From contig CAUJLY010000002.1 of NCBI GenBank assembly GCA_963281155.1, positions 4,216,001-4,280,000 on the forward strand: a stretch of 64,000 nucleotides of DNA, in the 5' to 3' direction. Both the position numbers and the translations under genes were made by a program. The stretch's first letter is position 1. Every line of letters starts with the position of its first letter. Shown piece after piece: positions 1 to 12,617 of the stretch. The notes under the pieces were generated by a model. The model was not told where the DNA came from and made no database searches. It was given only the letters and a program-made list of their open reading frames with translations. This DNA comes from Rhabditophanes sp. KR3021 (lineage: Eukaryota > Nematoda > Chromadorea > Rhabditida > Alloionematidae).

Positions 1-28
1 GGACGATAATTATCACTATATTTATTGT

Positions 29-458
29 ATGTTTGAGCAAAGAACAGACCATCTTCAACCAAACACAACTTATATGGAGGAAAAGGAGTTCTACAAAAGT
101 GTTTATTATTTGGGGCAAGGCAATAGAAATAGGGTAACTAACTACAGACATCTAATAACCGGAGCTGTTCATAATGCAAATGTAACTACAAGTCTTCCTA
201 TGAAAACTGTTGTAGCTGGTTATGAAATGATTACTGGCGGTGGTCTTAACATCGTAACGCTTAAAATTCGTACAAGTTCAATGGCCTTAGCAGTTGAAAC
301 ATTTTACTTGCTAGCAAGATTTTTCCAAATTTATTAAATACAGTTTTTGATCAAAAGCGGAGCATGTTATTACTAATGCCGTTGGGATTGCAAGAAAATT
401 TTACCAACAATACAAAAAGCAATACATTACTCATCGAGTTATTTTTCCAAGCACTTAG
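29..458 (+). pseudogene. Decayed copy 1 of an unidentified coding unit (antisense, let-805 intron)
   Basis: An open stretch contains EFYKSVYYLGQGNRNR, LPMKT, GYEMITGGGLN and TSSMA. It breaks near 300, where the frame that matches the other two copies shifts to read LLASKIFPNLLN, and shifts again near 350 to read VGIARKFYQQYKKQYITHRV before a TAG at 456-458. Two frameshifts make it a pseudogene. I do not recognise the family. It lies in an intron of the minus-strand FN3 gene, on the opposite strand. Confidence 0.6.
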
Positions 459-593
459 CTTTATTGTTTTAACAAATTATCTCCTTGATAAATCATTCTT
501 CAACAAAATATCTTTTCAATGAATCACTTTTCAATAAAATATCTTTTCAACAAAATCTCTCTTTAATGAATCTTTTTTAAATAAACGACTTAC

Positions 594-3500
594 CTGTGAG
601 GCCCATATGGTGGATATGGTGGAAGCCAAGAAATACCTAAAGGGAAACGGATTAAAATAATAAAAAATATTGGTAAAAGTATTTTTTAATAATAATAACT
701 CAAACTCTAATTAAATTTGGTAAAAGCTCTACCAAATCATTAAACTATTTATTAAAATTTATTTAAAACTTACTGAAGTAGTCGGTTCCTTCGTGAGTAA
801 CGACTAAATCTTGAGGAGGTAATGGGGCATCGGCTGCCGCAGTCATAACATCTAGATTCTCTGTGTTTGGACCTCCACCCATATTGTTGTAGGCTTTTAC
901 TCTAAAATAAAGTTAAATTAATACTTGGAAAATATGTTTTATGTGATAAAATGAATTTTTGAATATGTGCTCTTTAATAATGTTATATGATGATAGTTTT
1001 ATTATTTTATTGTTTATTACATAAAAAAATTATTTAATTCACTTTTCTAATTTTACCAAACCATTTTCCTAATTTTAAAAATAAACTATTTCGCTACTAC
1101 ATCTAAAATAATATGCATAAGCAACAGCATGTTTTCGTGCTTTCAAATACTTTTTTAGTTACAAGCTACAGGAGTAAATTTATGGAAACTTTCCGTAGAG
1201 CTAAGAATTTGGTTGAACTGCCTATGAAACTTTAGTCCAAGGCTATGAACTTATAAATGGTGGCGGTCTTAATATGGTTGTTATGAAAGTTAAAACTAGT
1301 TCAATGGCTCATTCTATTGAGACTGCTTTATTAGAAAATAAGATCTTTCCTAACTTATTAAACAATACGATTAATCAAATGCTGAGCACAAAGTTGATAA
1401 CGTCGTTGGAATTGCAAAGAAATTGTATACTCAATACCGAAAACAGTATGTCACCCACAAAATAAGTTATTATGATCTAAATATTTAATTTTTTTGCTTT
1501 TTTAATAAATTCACTCGCCTCATAATGTATTTTGTGTAAGGAGTTAACGAGCTTATAGCTACAGTAGTACTGGAGGTATTAGCAATTTGTCTTTCCAACT
1601 TAGCCCAATCATCCTGTCCGATTATTTCATATTCGTAATTAATGATATTTCCGTGTCTTTGGGAACAATCAACTCCTTCCCATTGGAATGAAACAGATCT
1701 AGGCAAAGCATACGTGTATTGCAAGTTCAATGGAGGCGCACTTGGAGGCTGCATTTCAGTAGACACTTCTGTGGTTTCTGATGGTCCGAGCTCAGTAGTT
1801 CTTGCGTTACTAAAGCAATGATTATATTTAGCATGTTTAAAATAAACTTACATCTTAATTTCATACAAAGAATATGGTAATAATCCCGTCAAAGTGTAAG
1901 TTAAGTCTTTGTGATTGTAAATAGTTACAAAGTCACGAGAAACGTCCCTTGGATCTTCGTCTGGACAAGCTAATCTGTGTTTCAATCTATAACTGATATC
2001 ATATCCAACGATTGTTCCTCTTGTCAATAATGGAGATTTCCAGGAAACGCGTATTTCGTTGGGACTTTCTAAAATAATTGAGTTAAATTATAGTTGCATA
2101 TGTATCAGTGACAATAGCAAATGTATCAGTATCAAATGTCATGTACAATTCACACACTTTTTTACCATGCTAATTATAGTAAAATATAGTTTCACAATCA
2201 CCGGAAATCGTATAAATTTTTTTTCTTAAAGTACGCATCGTGACAAAGTGTGATATTGTCACCCAAACGACAATATAAATGTTGTGTGTACTTTTTTGTT
2301 CGACAAAATAACTTACGTTCATTTGAAATAAGGTCCCTAACAGCCCCTGGTGCTCCTTGGCGAGTAGTAATCGACTGTGGTGCACTCCATGGGGATTGAC
2401 CCATCTATAACAACGAAATTAAAATAAAAACTTAGATCGTAAATTAAGATATAGAATTTAAATGTCAACTAATCTACAGAATTTAAAGCCTAAGCTAATG
2501 ACAGAATTTAATTCGTTAATTAATATAAGGAGTCTAAACGGTAAATTAAATAGTAAATTACCTGATTAGTAGCTCTCAGACGAATAGACCACTTTGTATT
2601 TGGTTCACTTGGGAAATTGTAATCAGTTTTGTCCCCTGGAACGGGAATGATGCGTTCTGGTTGATCCTGCATGACGTAGCCGACCTCGATGTTTAATTGA
2701 TCGCAATTCCAACTTGATTTGGGGGGTCTACTCCAGGACACTCTTACGTTGTTCATTGTAGGAGCGTCAACTCTGATTCCCTGTGGAGGACTCTCGGGTG
2801 CCATACACTTTGTTCTTCCTCTAACTTCAGGCGATGGATTGGATGTTCTACCTAGTTGATCAACAACCTTTACACGGAAATCAACAGCGGAATTGGTTTG
2901 AAGATTTTCAACTGTTGCGATGTAAGTTCTTTTCCCTGGGTTGCAAGGAACAACTCTTTCATAGTCTTGCCAGGCTCCATTCTCAATTTTATATTCAATA
3001 ACAAAGTTAGCGCATTTCGAACTAAAGTCAACATCCCATTGGATTGTGATTGTGGATGGTTTTTCTTCAATGACTTTTGGTCTGTATGCCAATTCCAGCA
3101 TCTTTTCAGCATCAGTAGACATGTCTACGCTCTTGCCTGGTGAAGTAATGCCAATAGTGACTGCTTCGACGGATACCTAAAATAACATTACAGTTTGAAA
3201 CAAAATAACAAACCCTACCCTATACAATGTGTTTGGCCTGAGATTGGTGGATGTATACTGTTTGGTGTCCTTATCAACGGTATATGTTTGCGGGTGACCT
3301 CTGCCGTCAGTTGGAGCAACAGTGATTCTGAAGGAAGTACATCTAGTCAAGTCAAATACTTCTACCTTCCATCCGAATGTTAAAGAAGTGGTGGTAGAGG
3401 AGATTTTGTACAAGGAAGCTATTGGGACTGGTCCAAGTTTTGGAGGTTGAACGACCTGTTGTTTCGGTGGAGTCCAAGGTTGCCAATCACCTCCTTGAAC

Positions 3501-6500
3501 ATGGGCCTGTAAAGAAACAGAGTAGCTCTTGTCAGCTTCTACGTTATTAATTCGGCCACATCCGTAATTAGTTCTTGGTGGAGGGGCAGGTAATTGCTGA
3601 GCTCTGATCAAGGCTTCTTCACATGGAGATCTAGCTGGGAATTCCTTTTGTTCAACTTTATTGGAGTTTTGAGCGTTGTATCTGCATCTAAATTTGTCAT
3701 GTCTGTTATCTTCGGAATTTTGCCAAATAACTTGGGCGTCAGTCCCTCCCTCATGGACAACTCCGATTACTTCAGGTTGGTTAACCGTTGATGATCCACT
3801 TGTTACCTATAAATAAAGTGTTCAATTTAAAATTCTTCAAGCTTATATATTTTTTAAAACTTTATTAATCTATTCGAGAATGAACAGTATATTTATCATT
3901 TATGATGATATTATAAATCCGGTCTTTTAAATTTGAAGAAATGCATATAATCATGTTAAATATAATCAAAAAAGGTTTTAGATTTGACATTAGACAACAA
4001 ACTACTATTACTGAAGGCATTTAAGTAGAATTAACTATAAATTTACTAATTGTTGTTTTTGGATTTAAATATAACTTGTTAAATGTTGATAAAACAATTA
4101 AATAATCAGCCACAATACTTATAACTGTTCAGCAGTAACTTTGCAAAATGAATATTTAATCTTCCATTATTAAGATTTATGATAATTTGTTTAAATAAAA
4201 ATGTTTACAAGCAAAAACTACATTTTCAATTTTGATTTAATGTGTTTCATAATGATTTACAGTGCATTATTTCTATTGCTTGTCTTTAGCATCGAGTTAT
4301 TTACTTAACTTCACTAATGTTTCTCAAGATGCAATTAAGGAATATTTCAACAAAAAATCAACTTAATCACCGAACTATGTTGCATGTTATCAAAAATAAT
4401 TTATAATTGCGTGAGTCTCATTGGCAACGTTCTTTTTTAATATACGAAATAATAAAAGCAATTGATGGAAAAAAATGCTATCGTCACCATTTTCATCTCA
4501 TATTGAAAATGATTTCTAATACATTTACTGTATATTCCCAATACCACATATACGAGTGAGCAGGAATTTTACAACGAAGTTTATTATTTCAGGCAAGGTA
4601 ATAGAAACTGGCTTAATAGCTACATTTTCTCCGTAGTAATATCATCAAACCGTTGTTTGGAATCATTGGATAAGTTACCTATGCGAACTTTAGAAGCCGA
4701 CTATAAACTTGTAAATGACCGTGGGTTAAATACTGTTGCAATGAATGCTAAGTCTTGTTCAATGAGATATTTTGCCGAAACTGCTCTCATCAAGAGTCAA
4801 GTTCTTCCGAATTTGTTAAACGCGGATAAGATTTAAAATTCTGGACATGAAATTAATAATGAAGCTGGTATTGCGAGAAAAAATTATGGGTAATATAAAA
4901 CTCAATACATCGCACATAATGTTGTTTTTTGGAAAGAAAACACCTGAATATTTTGGCTACGTTTTTTGTCAAAATAAAATTAAAAAAATGTGTTAATTTT
5001 AGGAAAACCTACAAATCTCGTTTCATGTGACCAAGGACCTGGGCCTTTAGAGGTGTAAGCTCTCAATTTTAATTTATATTGAGTTGCAGGTTGAAGTCCA
5101 CTAATTTGTACTCTTGATCCCTTGGTGGTGTCTGAAATTCTTCTTGCCGTCGATCTAGGATCGGCTGATGCCACTTCATATTCATACTCAGTGATATCTC
5201 CGTTTGTTTGCAGGCAATTTGGGGCATGCCAAGATAGCTCCGTTGATGACTCAGTTGTTCTTGTAACTGTAATGTGGGCAGGTGGGGCAGTCGGCGTGAA
5301 TTGGTCAGTTGTAACATCGTCAGTCACTCTTTCTCCGGCAGAAGTTGTGACGGCGGCGATGCCAACACGATAGGTGGAGTGAGGGTGCAATCCAGAAATG
5401 GTATAGGATGGCTGGGTTGATTTAACTAAAATCATGTAAATCTATAATTAGTATTCGTAACATACCAGTAATTGGTCTTTCAGGTGTTTGATCACACATT
5501 CCTCTGGAAATTAGTTGGTATGTAATTTCGTATGAGCTGATAACGCCATTGGGGTTAGCAGGTGGTCTCCATGTTACCTAAATGATTTAAATATTATAAG
5601 ATTTCAAACGTATTTATAATACCTGAATAGTATTGGAACTAAGTGCATTGATGGAGAGAGAAGATACAGGCCCCGGGGCAGTATCTAAAGTTTGCACGTT
5701 TTCAACAATACTCCACGTTGAAGCTCCGCCGGGATTAGCAGCTTGAATCTCGAAAGACCATTTGGCGAAAGGTGCAGAATCGAATATGACTTGATTTTCT
5801 CCGCCTGTTACATTTTTGAACCCTTGCGAATTAGGAGAAGAGTACTTCCCTGGTGGGTTGGTTGATGAATATTTAATGACTGGAAAAGTAATAGGTTAGA
5901 GTCATGCAAAATAATCCGCATTTTTTTGATTATATCTTTGTATGCCAATTCAAAAAAGGCAAATCTAAGTTGTACCTGCAAAAGATTATCACCTTGATGA
6001 TATTTGGAAAAATGGATGCCATACTATTTTATCCATGCATTAAACATTTACCACGAGCAATCATCAGATATGTATTGTCAAGCAATATGCAGAACAATAT
6101 ATTGCACATGGAATGAATGGTTTAAAAAATGGAATCTGATAAATTACTCTTCACATTAAACAATCTTTTTTTGATTAGACCCAACAATAACTACGTTTTG
6201 CAAAAAGTTTATATATTTGTATAGTTTCAAAAGAGATTAAACTTACCATACCAAATCGGACAGTTGGTTTCACTAGCTTCTATTGGAGTCCATTTAACCA
6301 AAAGTTGAGTTGGGCCGACGGCAGAAACCAAGAAGTTTGTTGGTGGCCTACGAGGAGCTGAGCAAGTTTTCTGATTTTGGACAGAAATTGTTCCTGAAGT
6401 ATAAACAGCCGTTCTTTGCCCATCGAAAGCTTTAACTCTAACAACATGGGGATGTTCAGAAGGCAGAGTATTTAAGTCAGCTGAATATGGCCTTTGAGTT

Positions 6501-9500
6501 CCAGCATAGATGATTGGTCTGTCTAGTACTTTCCATTGTCCATTAGGGTTGTTTAAATCTCTAAATTCAACTTCGAAATGCTTTACAACATTTTCTGAAC
6601 CTGCACTAGCTCTCCATGTGATTCTTGGGGAGCCATGTCCTTGTGAAAGTGATGGCCCTTCAATTAATTCTCCCATGGCAGGTGTCTTTGTTGCGACGCC
6701 TTGACTGAACGGGGATTGTCCGGCAGAATTGACAGTTCTAATTCTTACAACCCAATTTTGGTTGGCTTCAGAAGCAAAAATATAATTTTGTTGTTTAGAA
6801 CTTATTTTGATCGGTGCGATATTAGCTGGTTCATCTACCTGGAGCTCATATTCAAACAAACTACAGCCAATAGAAGATATGGGTGGCTGAGAAAATTGAA
6901 GCTTAACATGTCGAGGATCAACTGACTCCAAGGTAACTTGTTGAGGAGGATGACTTGGAGCAACACATTGGGTTTGAGCAGTAACTGCTGGAGTCGTGTA
7001 TAAAACATAAGAATTTCTATCTAAAGCTTGTACATGTACATTGATTTTATTCCCTATAAAAGAATTGGGTAAAATTATTTGGAATATAATTACATATACT
7101 CATGTTATTTATAATTAACTGATTAATTACATATTCATATAAAAATTTGTTCCTTATCATACCTGTATATTGGTTTCCTTGTAGAAGGCCAGACAACACC
7201 TGTTGATATTTCTGTTCTTCCCCAACATAAGGCACTAGTTGGCCATACGGGTTCCAACCACTACCTCCAGTTTGATATTGAACTCTATAGGCATAAATAT
7301 TTCTACCGCTTCCCTTTGAAGTCCATTGGACTAGAAGGTCGGCTCCCTTTTGAGTAATTACAGGTTCAGTTAACAATTCTAAATGAATGGGTTAAATTTG
7401 GAAATAAAACATATATAAATGGATGAAGAATAAACAGAGGATCGTCTAAAAGGCTTGTACAAACCTCCACGTGGAACAACCGGTCCAGAATCTTCAAATT
7501 GATCAGTGGTTCGACACCAGAAGTCGCTGAGAGGATTGCAAATGGAACGAGGCAACCGATTGGCTAAATTTTGGAGATACATGTAGTTATGTGATATATT
7601 TAGTTGTTGTTTTATTTTGTATAAATTTTTATCACTGCACCAAAAAATAACAGACGAAACTAGACAAAGTGGAAATGTAAAAAGAAGATATGGACTCGGT
7701 TGGTAGCGTAGAGGCATGATATGTACTTGCAAAACAGTAAAAAGAAAGAAAACCAAAACCAAAAGAGATAGATTTAATTAGAATGAATTAGTGTGGACGG
7801 ACATGTTATAATTACCTATTTTGGGTTCAAGAGGAGAAGAATCGGAGGTAAACAAAGCAGGTTCGGATTCAGGCCCTTGGCCAAGGCTGTTAGTTATTTT
7901 GATTGTTAAAGACCAATTGGATGCTTTGTTTAGTGGCATTCTATGTTCACGGGTGTCAGCTGTAATTGTTTCAGTGAATGGGACTCCATCTAATGTTCCA
8001 CGGATGACGAATTTGGGCTGAAATGTGTTTAAATTAAAATTTGTTCAAAGAACTCTGAAACTTGTATGAGTTAGAATTTATTTTGTTTTGGAAACTACCA
8101 AAAATTTCTATCCCGTTATTAATATTCAAAAAAATGTGCTAAATTGTCGATAAATAAAAAATAATGTATTATAGAATTAAAGATACGAAGGCTTATTAAT
8201 TTGGATTCGGGAAAAGTTATTTTCGACTTGATTAAAGTGCATTTTTATTAGGCTATTATATACATTTTTGTATGGGGATTCTGTAGCATGATGTATCTAA
8301 AGAAACAATAATGCTTCTTCCAATAACTAAACATCATCCTCGTATTATCTTTTTTATATTAATATTTATCGACACATTATCACAATAAACTTTAAAGTTC
8401 AAAAAACCTACTAGGCAATCAGGATAATCAGTAGGAGCTGTCCAGCGTAAAGAAATTGTATTCGCATTTAATTTAAGCAGTTGAACTCTTTCAGGCTTAG
8501 CGGTTGGTTGTGTACAATAATGTGGAACATTGCTAGTCCTTTCTGGCTCCCTATATTGTGGTGTTGTTTCATGGGTTCTAACTTGTTGTGATGGATTTGT
8601 GACAGAGATTTGCTCTTTAGCAGCTTCGCCTCTCTCATTATTGTGAGATATGGCGGTAACGGTAACTTCGTAAACTCCTGATCCATGAAGTGGTAATTCC
8701 AAGGAATGAACAAAAGCTGTTCCTGGAACTATTTCTTTGATTACATTTTGAGTATGTAAATCAACAGCAGTTATTTCGTATCTTTCAACAGGTATATTAG
8801 ACAATGGTGGTAACCATCTAATCTCAAGTGATCCGCCTTGACTTGGGGAGATGGTCAAAGAATTAGGCTTAGCAGGAGGCAAGGATGTTTCTTCTGGAGC
8901 TTCAACCAAAACAAAGAATAAAGGAGAACCATGTTTTGTCCATGTTCCATCATCTAGTTGAAAGATGACATCACTAGTATACTGGACCCCTAAAGACAAA
9001 TTAGCCAAATCATAGCAGTAATTTTTTTCAGCACTAGCTACATGTGGGGGACAATGTAAATCAGTTGGTGAGGTAACGATTCTTTTCCACTCATCGTCCT
9101 CAGTTCCTTTATAAGAAAGTTTAACTTTGGCAATTGTTCCCCGATGTTCTTCTAAAGGAGTGAAAATCAAATAGTTGATGGGTGGATCTAATGATAATCT
9201 AAGATTGTACAAGTTAGAGTCTGTTGAATCACTACCATCGTCATTTTGTTTTGTTACAGAAGGTGAAATTTCAATTGTATCAGACCATGGTGAATGTGAG
9301 TTTGTAAATCTACATCTAACTCTGAACCCATAAATTGATTTTGGATTTAAATTATGTAGTGCAGTTGTTGCTTGTCTTGTAAAAGTACCTTGTTCGGGTA
9401 TTTGTTCAGTCTCAGTATTCCAGAAAAGGTATTCATAGCCATCTAATAAATTGTCAACGTTTTCGCAGGTAGGAGATTTCCATGTATAAGTTACACTTGA

Positions 9501-12500
9501 ACTTCCATCTGATTCATATTGAATGTTCAAGGGAATTCCATTTTGTCCATTACAACTGTTATCATCAGAAATGTGATCAAGGCCAATCTCCCCACTTTTG
9601 CCTAAGACTTGTTTATGCTTATCAATCGACAAAATTCTGATCGAAAAGGCTTTAGCTAGTGTCTCTGAAATCATTTCATAGTCCTTTACATGATCTTTAA
9701 TTAAAACAGGATGATCTAGTGCTCTCCACTTCGTTTCATTGTGAAGTTTGTATTCAATGACGAAATAGGCGATTTCTCCAATGTTATCCATCTTTCTCCA
9801 GTTTACTCTAAGATGATTATATCCTTCTTTGGTAACAACAGGTTTATCTTCTTTTTTCTTTGATGCGACAGAAATGTCTTTTATGGGAGTATCTACTGTA
9901 GCGGTATAAATTATCGCGGGCTCATAATTGACATAGGCTATAATTCCAACAGCATAACTTGATGCTGGTTTCAATCCTGTGAATAAATTAGTTAAAGTAT
10001 TTGGTGGGATCTTCAATCTTTCAATTTTTTTCAAATCATCATCCAACAATTCAGTTAAAACTATTTCGTAGTATTGAAGTTTTTCATCATCAAAATGCTG
10101 ATAATTAATGCGTAAGTCCGTGGGTGTCAGGTACAACACATTGATTCCTGGTAATTTACGAGGAGATGTTCCCATTGTTGTAGCTGCGAAAGCCTCATCC
10201 GACCATGGTCCTTCTTGGTGCGATCTGTCGATGGCGCGTACCCTAATATTATAAGAATTGCCTGGTAATAAGTTAGCAATACTAGCTGACGGATGATTGA
10301 CTGTTTGTCTATGGACATCAAATTCATTTTCACCTACACTATTGGCTTCGATTTGATATTCACCAACCGAGCCACATTCTGGTGCATCCCACGACAAAGC
10401 AACTGAATATTTAGTAACATCAGCCATCCTTATGTTTCTAGGAGCTGTGATTTTATCAGATTCACAACGTATACTGACAATTTCATTTTTAGCTCTAATT
10501 TCCGGTGTTTCAACTAAAATCTCATTGTCTTTTCCCAGGACTTTGATTCGAACAAAGTACACAATTCCCGCCGCTGGTAAATGCGGAATCTATAACGTAC
10601 AAGTTGATGGTATTAAATTATATACTGATATTTATTTATTTGCAGTGGTAATTTTTGAAGAAATTCTTTTAAAATATCAACTACTCTGACCCTTATATAA
10701 TAATGTTTGTAGTAAAATGAAACACTTTTTTACGCACAAACGTCTTCTCTAATTGCAAAGTTAATGTTTTTCTTAATATTAATAAACTAATTGAATATGC
10801 ATGATCCAATAGTTATTTGCTGCGTGACAAAATTGCAAGAATTTTACGCTGATATGGTAAACAACTTGCAAACATATCTATCAAAAAAGTAGACAATACT
10901 TTAAACTCTCATTAATACATACGTATTTAATTTATTTAAGTTTCGCGCATGTACCTTACTTTATTATTGAAGAAAGAATGTTGCATTTGATCACTTAGTC
11001 TTGAACTCTCTTTTTTTTATCAACACCAATTCATTAATTAGGCGACAAAGTTAATGGATTAGAAATTTGACTTTGTCTTTATCTCATACTACGAAGTTAT
11101 TTAAAACTCTTGCAAATCATATAATACAATTGAACTTCACAAATGTAACTTAACAAATAGTAATACAGCATATTACGCAAAATATTGTCAAAGCTAATAT
11201 TTAAGTTGAATTGTAAACATTAGAATATGCACTCTTGTAAACAACAAATATATGATTACAACAACAACTTTTAAACTTTACGATAATCTTTTGCAAAAAT
11301 ACCTGGACGCGATAAGAGTGGTTGGCTCCTTTATAGGGAATTAGACTCGAATGGACATTCCACTGAGTGTCCTTCTCAGCTCTGAATTCGACCAAAAAGC
11401 CTTTGACTGAATCATCTTGATGATCACCAGATTGAATACCTTCCCATTCCACTGTTAAAAGAGATTCTGTCCCCTGAGCTTGTCTTTTTGCTCTCACACC
11501 CCGATGTTCATGGCCTAAAGGTTTTAAGGAAAAGGATAGGATATTTGTTGATAGGAGAAGTGTTAGTTTCGTTTTTTCAAATGTGTTAGATTGAATTTTT
11601 AAGATGGTGGCATAATTGAAGTATTTGGTTTATTATATTTTGTTGTCATCCAAACTCATTCATTGCATTCACTTAGATGTTTCTAAATTATTTAAGATAA
11701 CTCACACATTATTTATCTTCTTATAAAATGAACACAAAATTACTAGAATACAAACAAACTCATCGTTTTCAACTTTATCAACTAGTCTTTTTCATATACT
11801 TTTACCAATGATTTCAACAGAGAACGACTCAGGTACCGCTAATAAATAGCTACACTATTATACATATATTTAGCTACCAAAATACATTTAGCTACTATAA
11901 TATATATTTAGCAGCAATTTAATTTCGTCAAGTCTTATATTGTACTATAAATAAGCACATATGGCCGAATCTTTGTCTTGTAATCTTTCAACTTTTCTTG
12001 TTATACACTACATTCATAAGTTTGTAGTAGTAATTTTACGCGCAAATAATCAAAGGAATGTTTCAACATATTTTTGGTAACAAACAAATTTGTTCAGAAT
12101 GAAGTTTGACTTCCATCATCATTATATATCGTTAAGTGGTGACAAAAAGATTATTAAATGAAAAGTTAATTCAAGTCTTCGCTTCAAATATTTTTAGTTT
12201 AATATAAATTTTAAACTGATTCGTAAGTTACGTTACTTAAAACAAATGTTGAAATTAACTGGTAATAAGAATCACAATAACAACAAGGATGAACACACAT
12301 ATAAACCAAATATTCAACCAACCAAATTCCAAAATAAAGTAAACCACAGCAAAAAATAAATAATAATGTTTAAAGTAGATAGTATAAAAACACATGCACA
12401 CATTAAAATTAAAATAATAAATAAACAAATGAACGGTTTTTTCTATTAAATAGTTCATTTATATCCAACAAACACAACATTCAAATAAATTTTGAGTATA

Positions 12501-12617
12501 TTTAGTGGACTTACCTTGATTTACGGCTTCTAAAATAGTTGGTGATAAAATCAAAATAAATGCCGTTATTAGAAATGGCACATTCCTGCGCTGAGAACCT
12601 TTAGAAGAAGGCCCCAT
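594..12617 (-). CDS. let-805: Myotactin-like giant FN3 protein, N-terminal 17 exons (partial; continues before base 1)
   Basis: Single-pass adhesion protein candidate; in C. elegans, myotactin sits in the epidermis opposite muscle and holds attachment structures. Exons read on the minus strand: 12617-12515, 11514-11303, 10589-8412, 8017-7816, 7563-7465, 7378-7163, 7053-6247, 5879-5623, 5577-5466, 5425-5013, 3806-3219, 3176-2562, 2404-2317, 2068-1852, 1809-1519, 901-774, 636-594. Every join keeps frame, giving about 2,190 residues. The start encodes a signal peptide (hydrophobic core FLITAFILILSP), then a furin-like RAKR at residues ~44-47, then roughly twenty FN3 repeats (recurring W..P, Y.I.Y, G.Y..RVKA motifs) with no Ig domains. 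Two donors are gtaggt, and the donor of exon 1809-1519 must be GC. The FN3-only layout after a signal peptide fits LET-805 better than LAR, sidekick or DIG-1, but the membrane and cytoplasmic parts are outside the window. FN3 identity is secure; the orthology is inferred. Confidence 0.72.
1160..1465 (+). pseudogene. Decayed copy 2 of the same unidentified coding unit
   Basis: Residues parallel to copy 1: LPMK, then a one-base loss at about 1230 (CTT TAG in frame), then GYELINGGGLNMVVMKVKTS, SIETALLENKIFPNLLN and, after another shift near 1385, VGIAKKLYTQYRKQYVTHK. It fills most of the 902-1518 intron of the FN3 gene and runs antisense to it. It is the best preserved copy in its central part. 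Confidence 0.6.
4530..4935 (+). pseudogene. Decayed copy 3 of the same unidentified coding unit
   Basis: One frame reads PNTTYTSEQEFYNEVYYF, QGNRN, LPMRTLEADYKLVNDRGLN, ETALIKSQVLPNLLN, then TAA at about 4838. The same frame resumes as NEAGIARKNYG, a TAA at 4892, then QYIAHNVVF. Order and spacing of these blocks match copies 1 and 2. It lies antisense in the 3807-5012 intron of the FN3 gene and is broken by two stops. A weak QYIAH echo at about 6085-6100 may be a fourth remnant. Confidence 0.55.

Noticed and set aside
2856..3143. Plus-strand ORF of 95 codons
   Set aside because: Antisense shadow of FN3 exon 3176-2562; no independent support. The same holds for plus-strand ORFs at 3195, 5122, 6510, 6701, 7821 and 10432.
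7379..7762. 127-codon minus-strand ORF
   Set aside because: It includes the true exon 7563-7465 but otherwise reads through introns on both sides.
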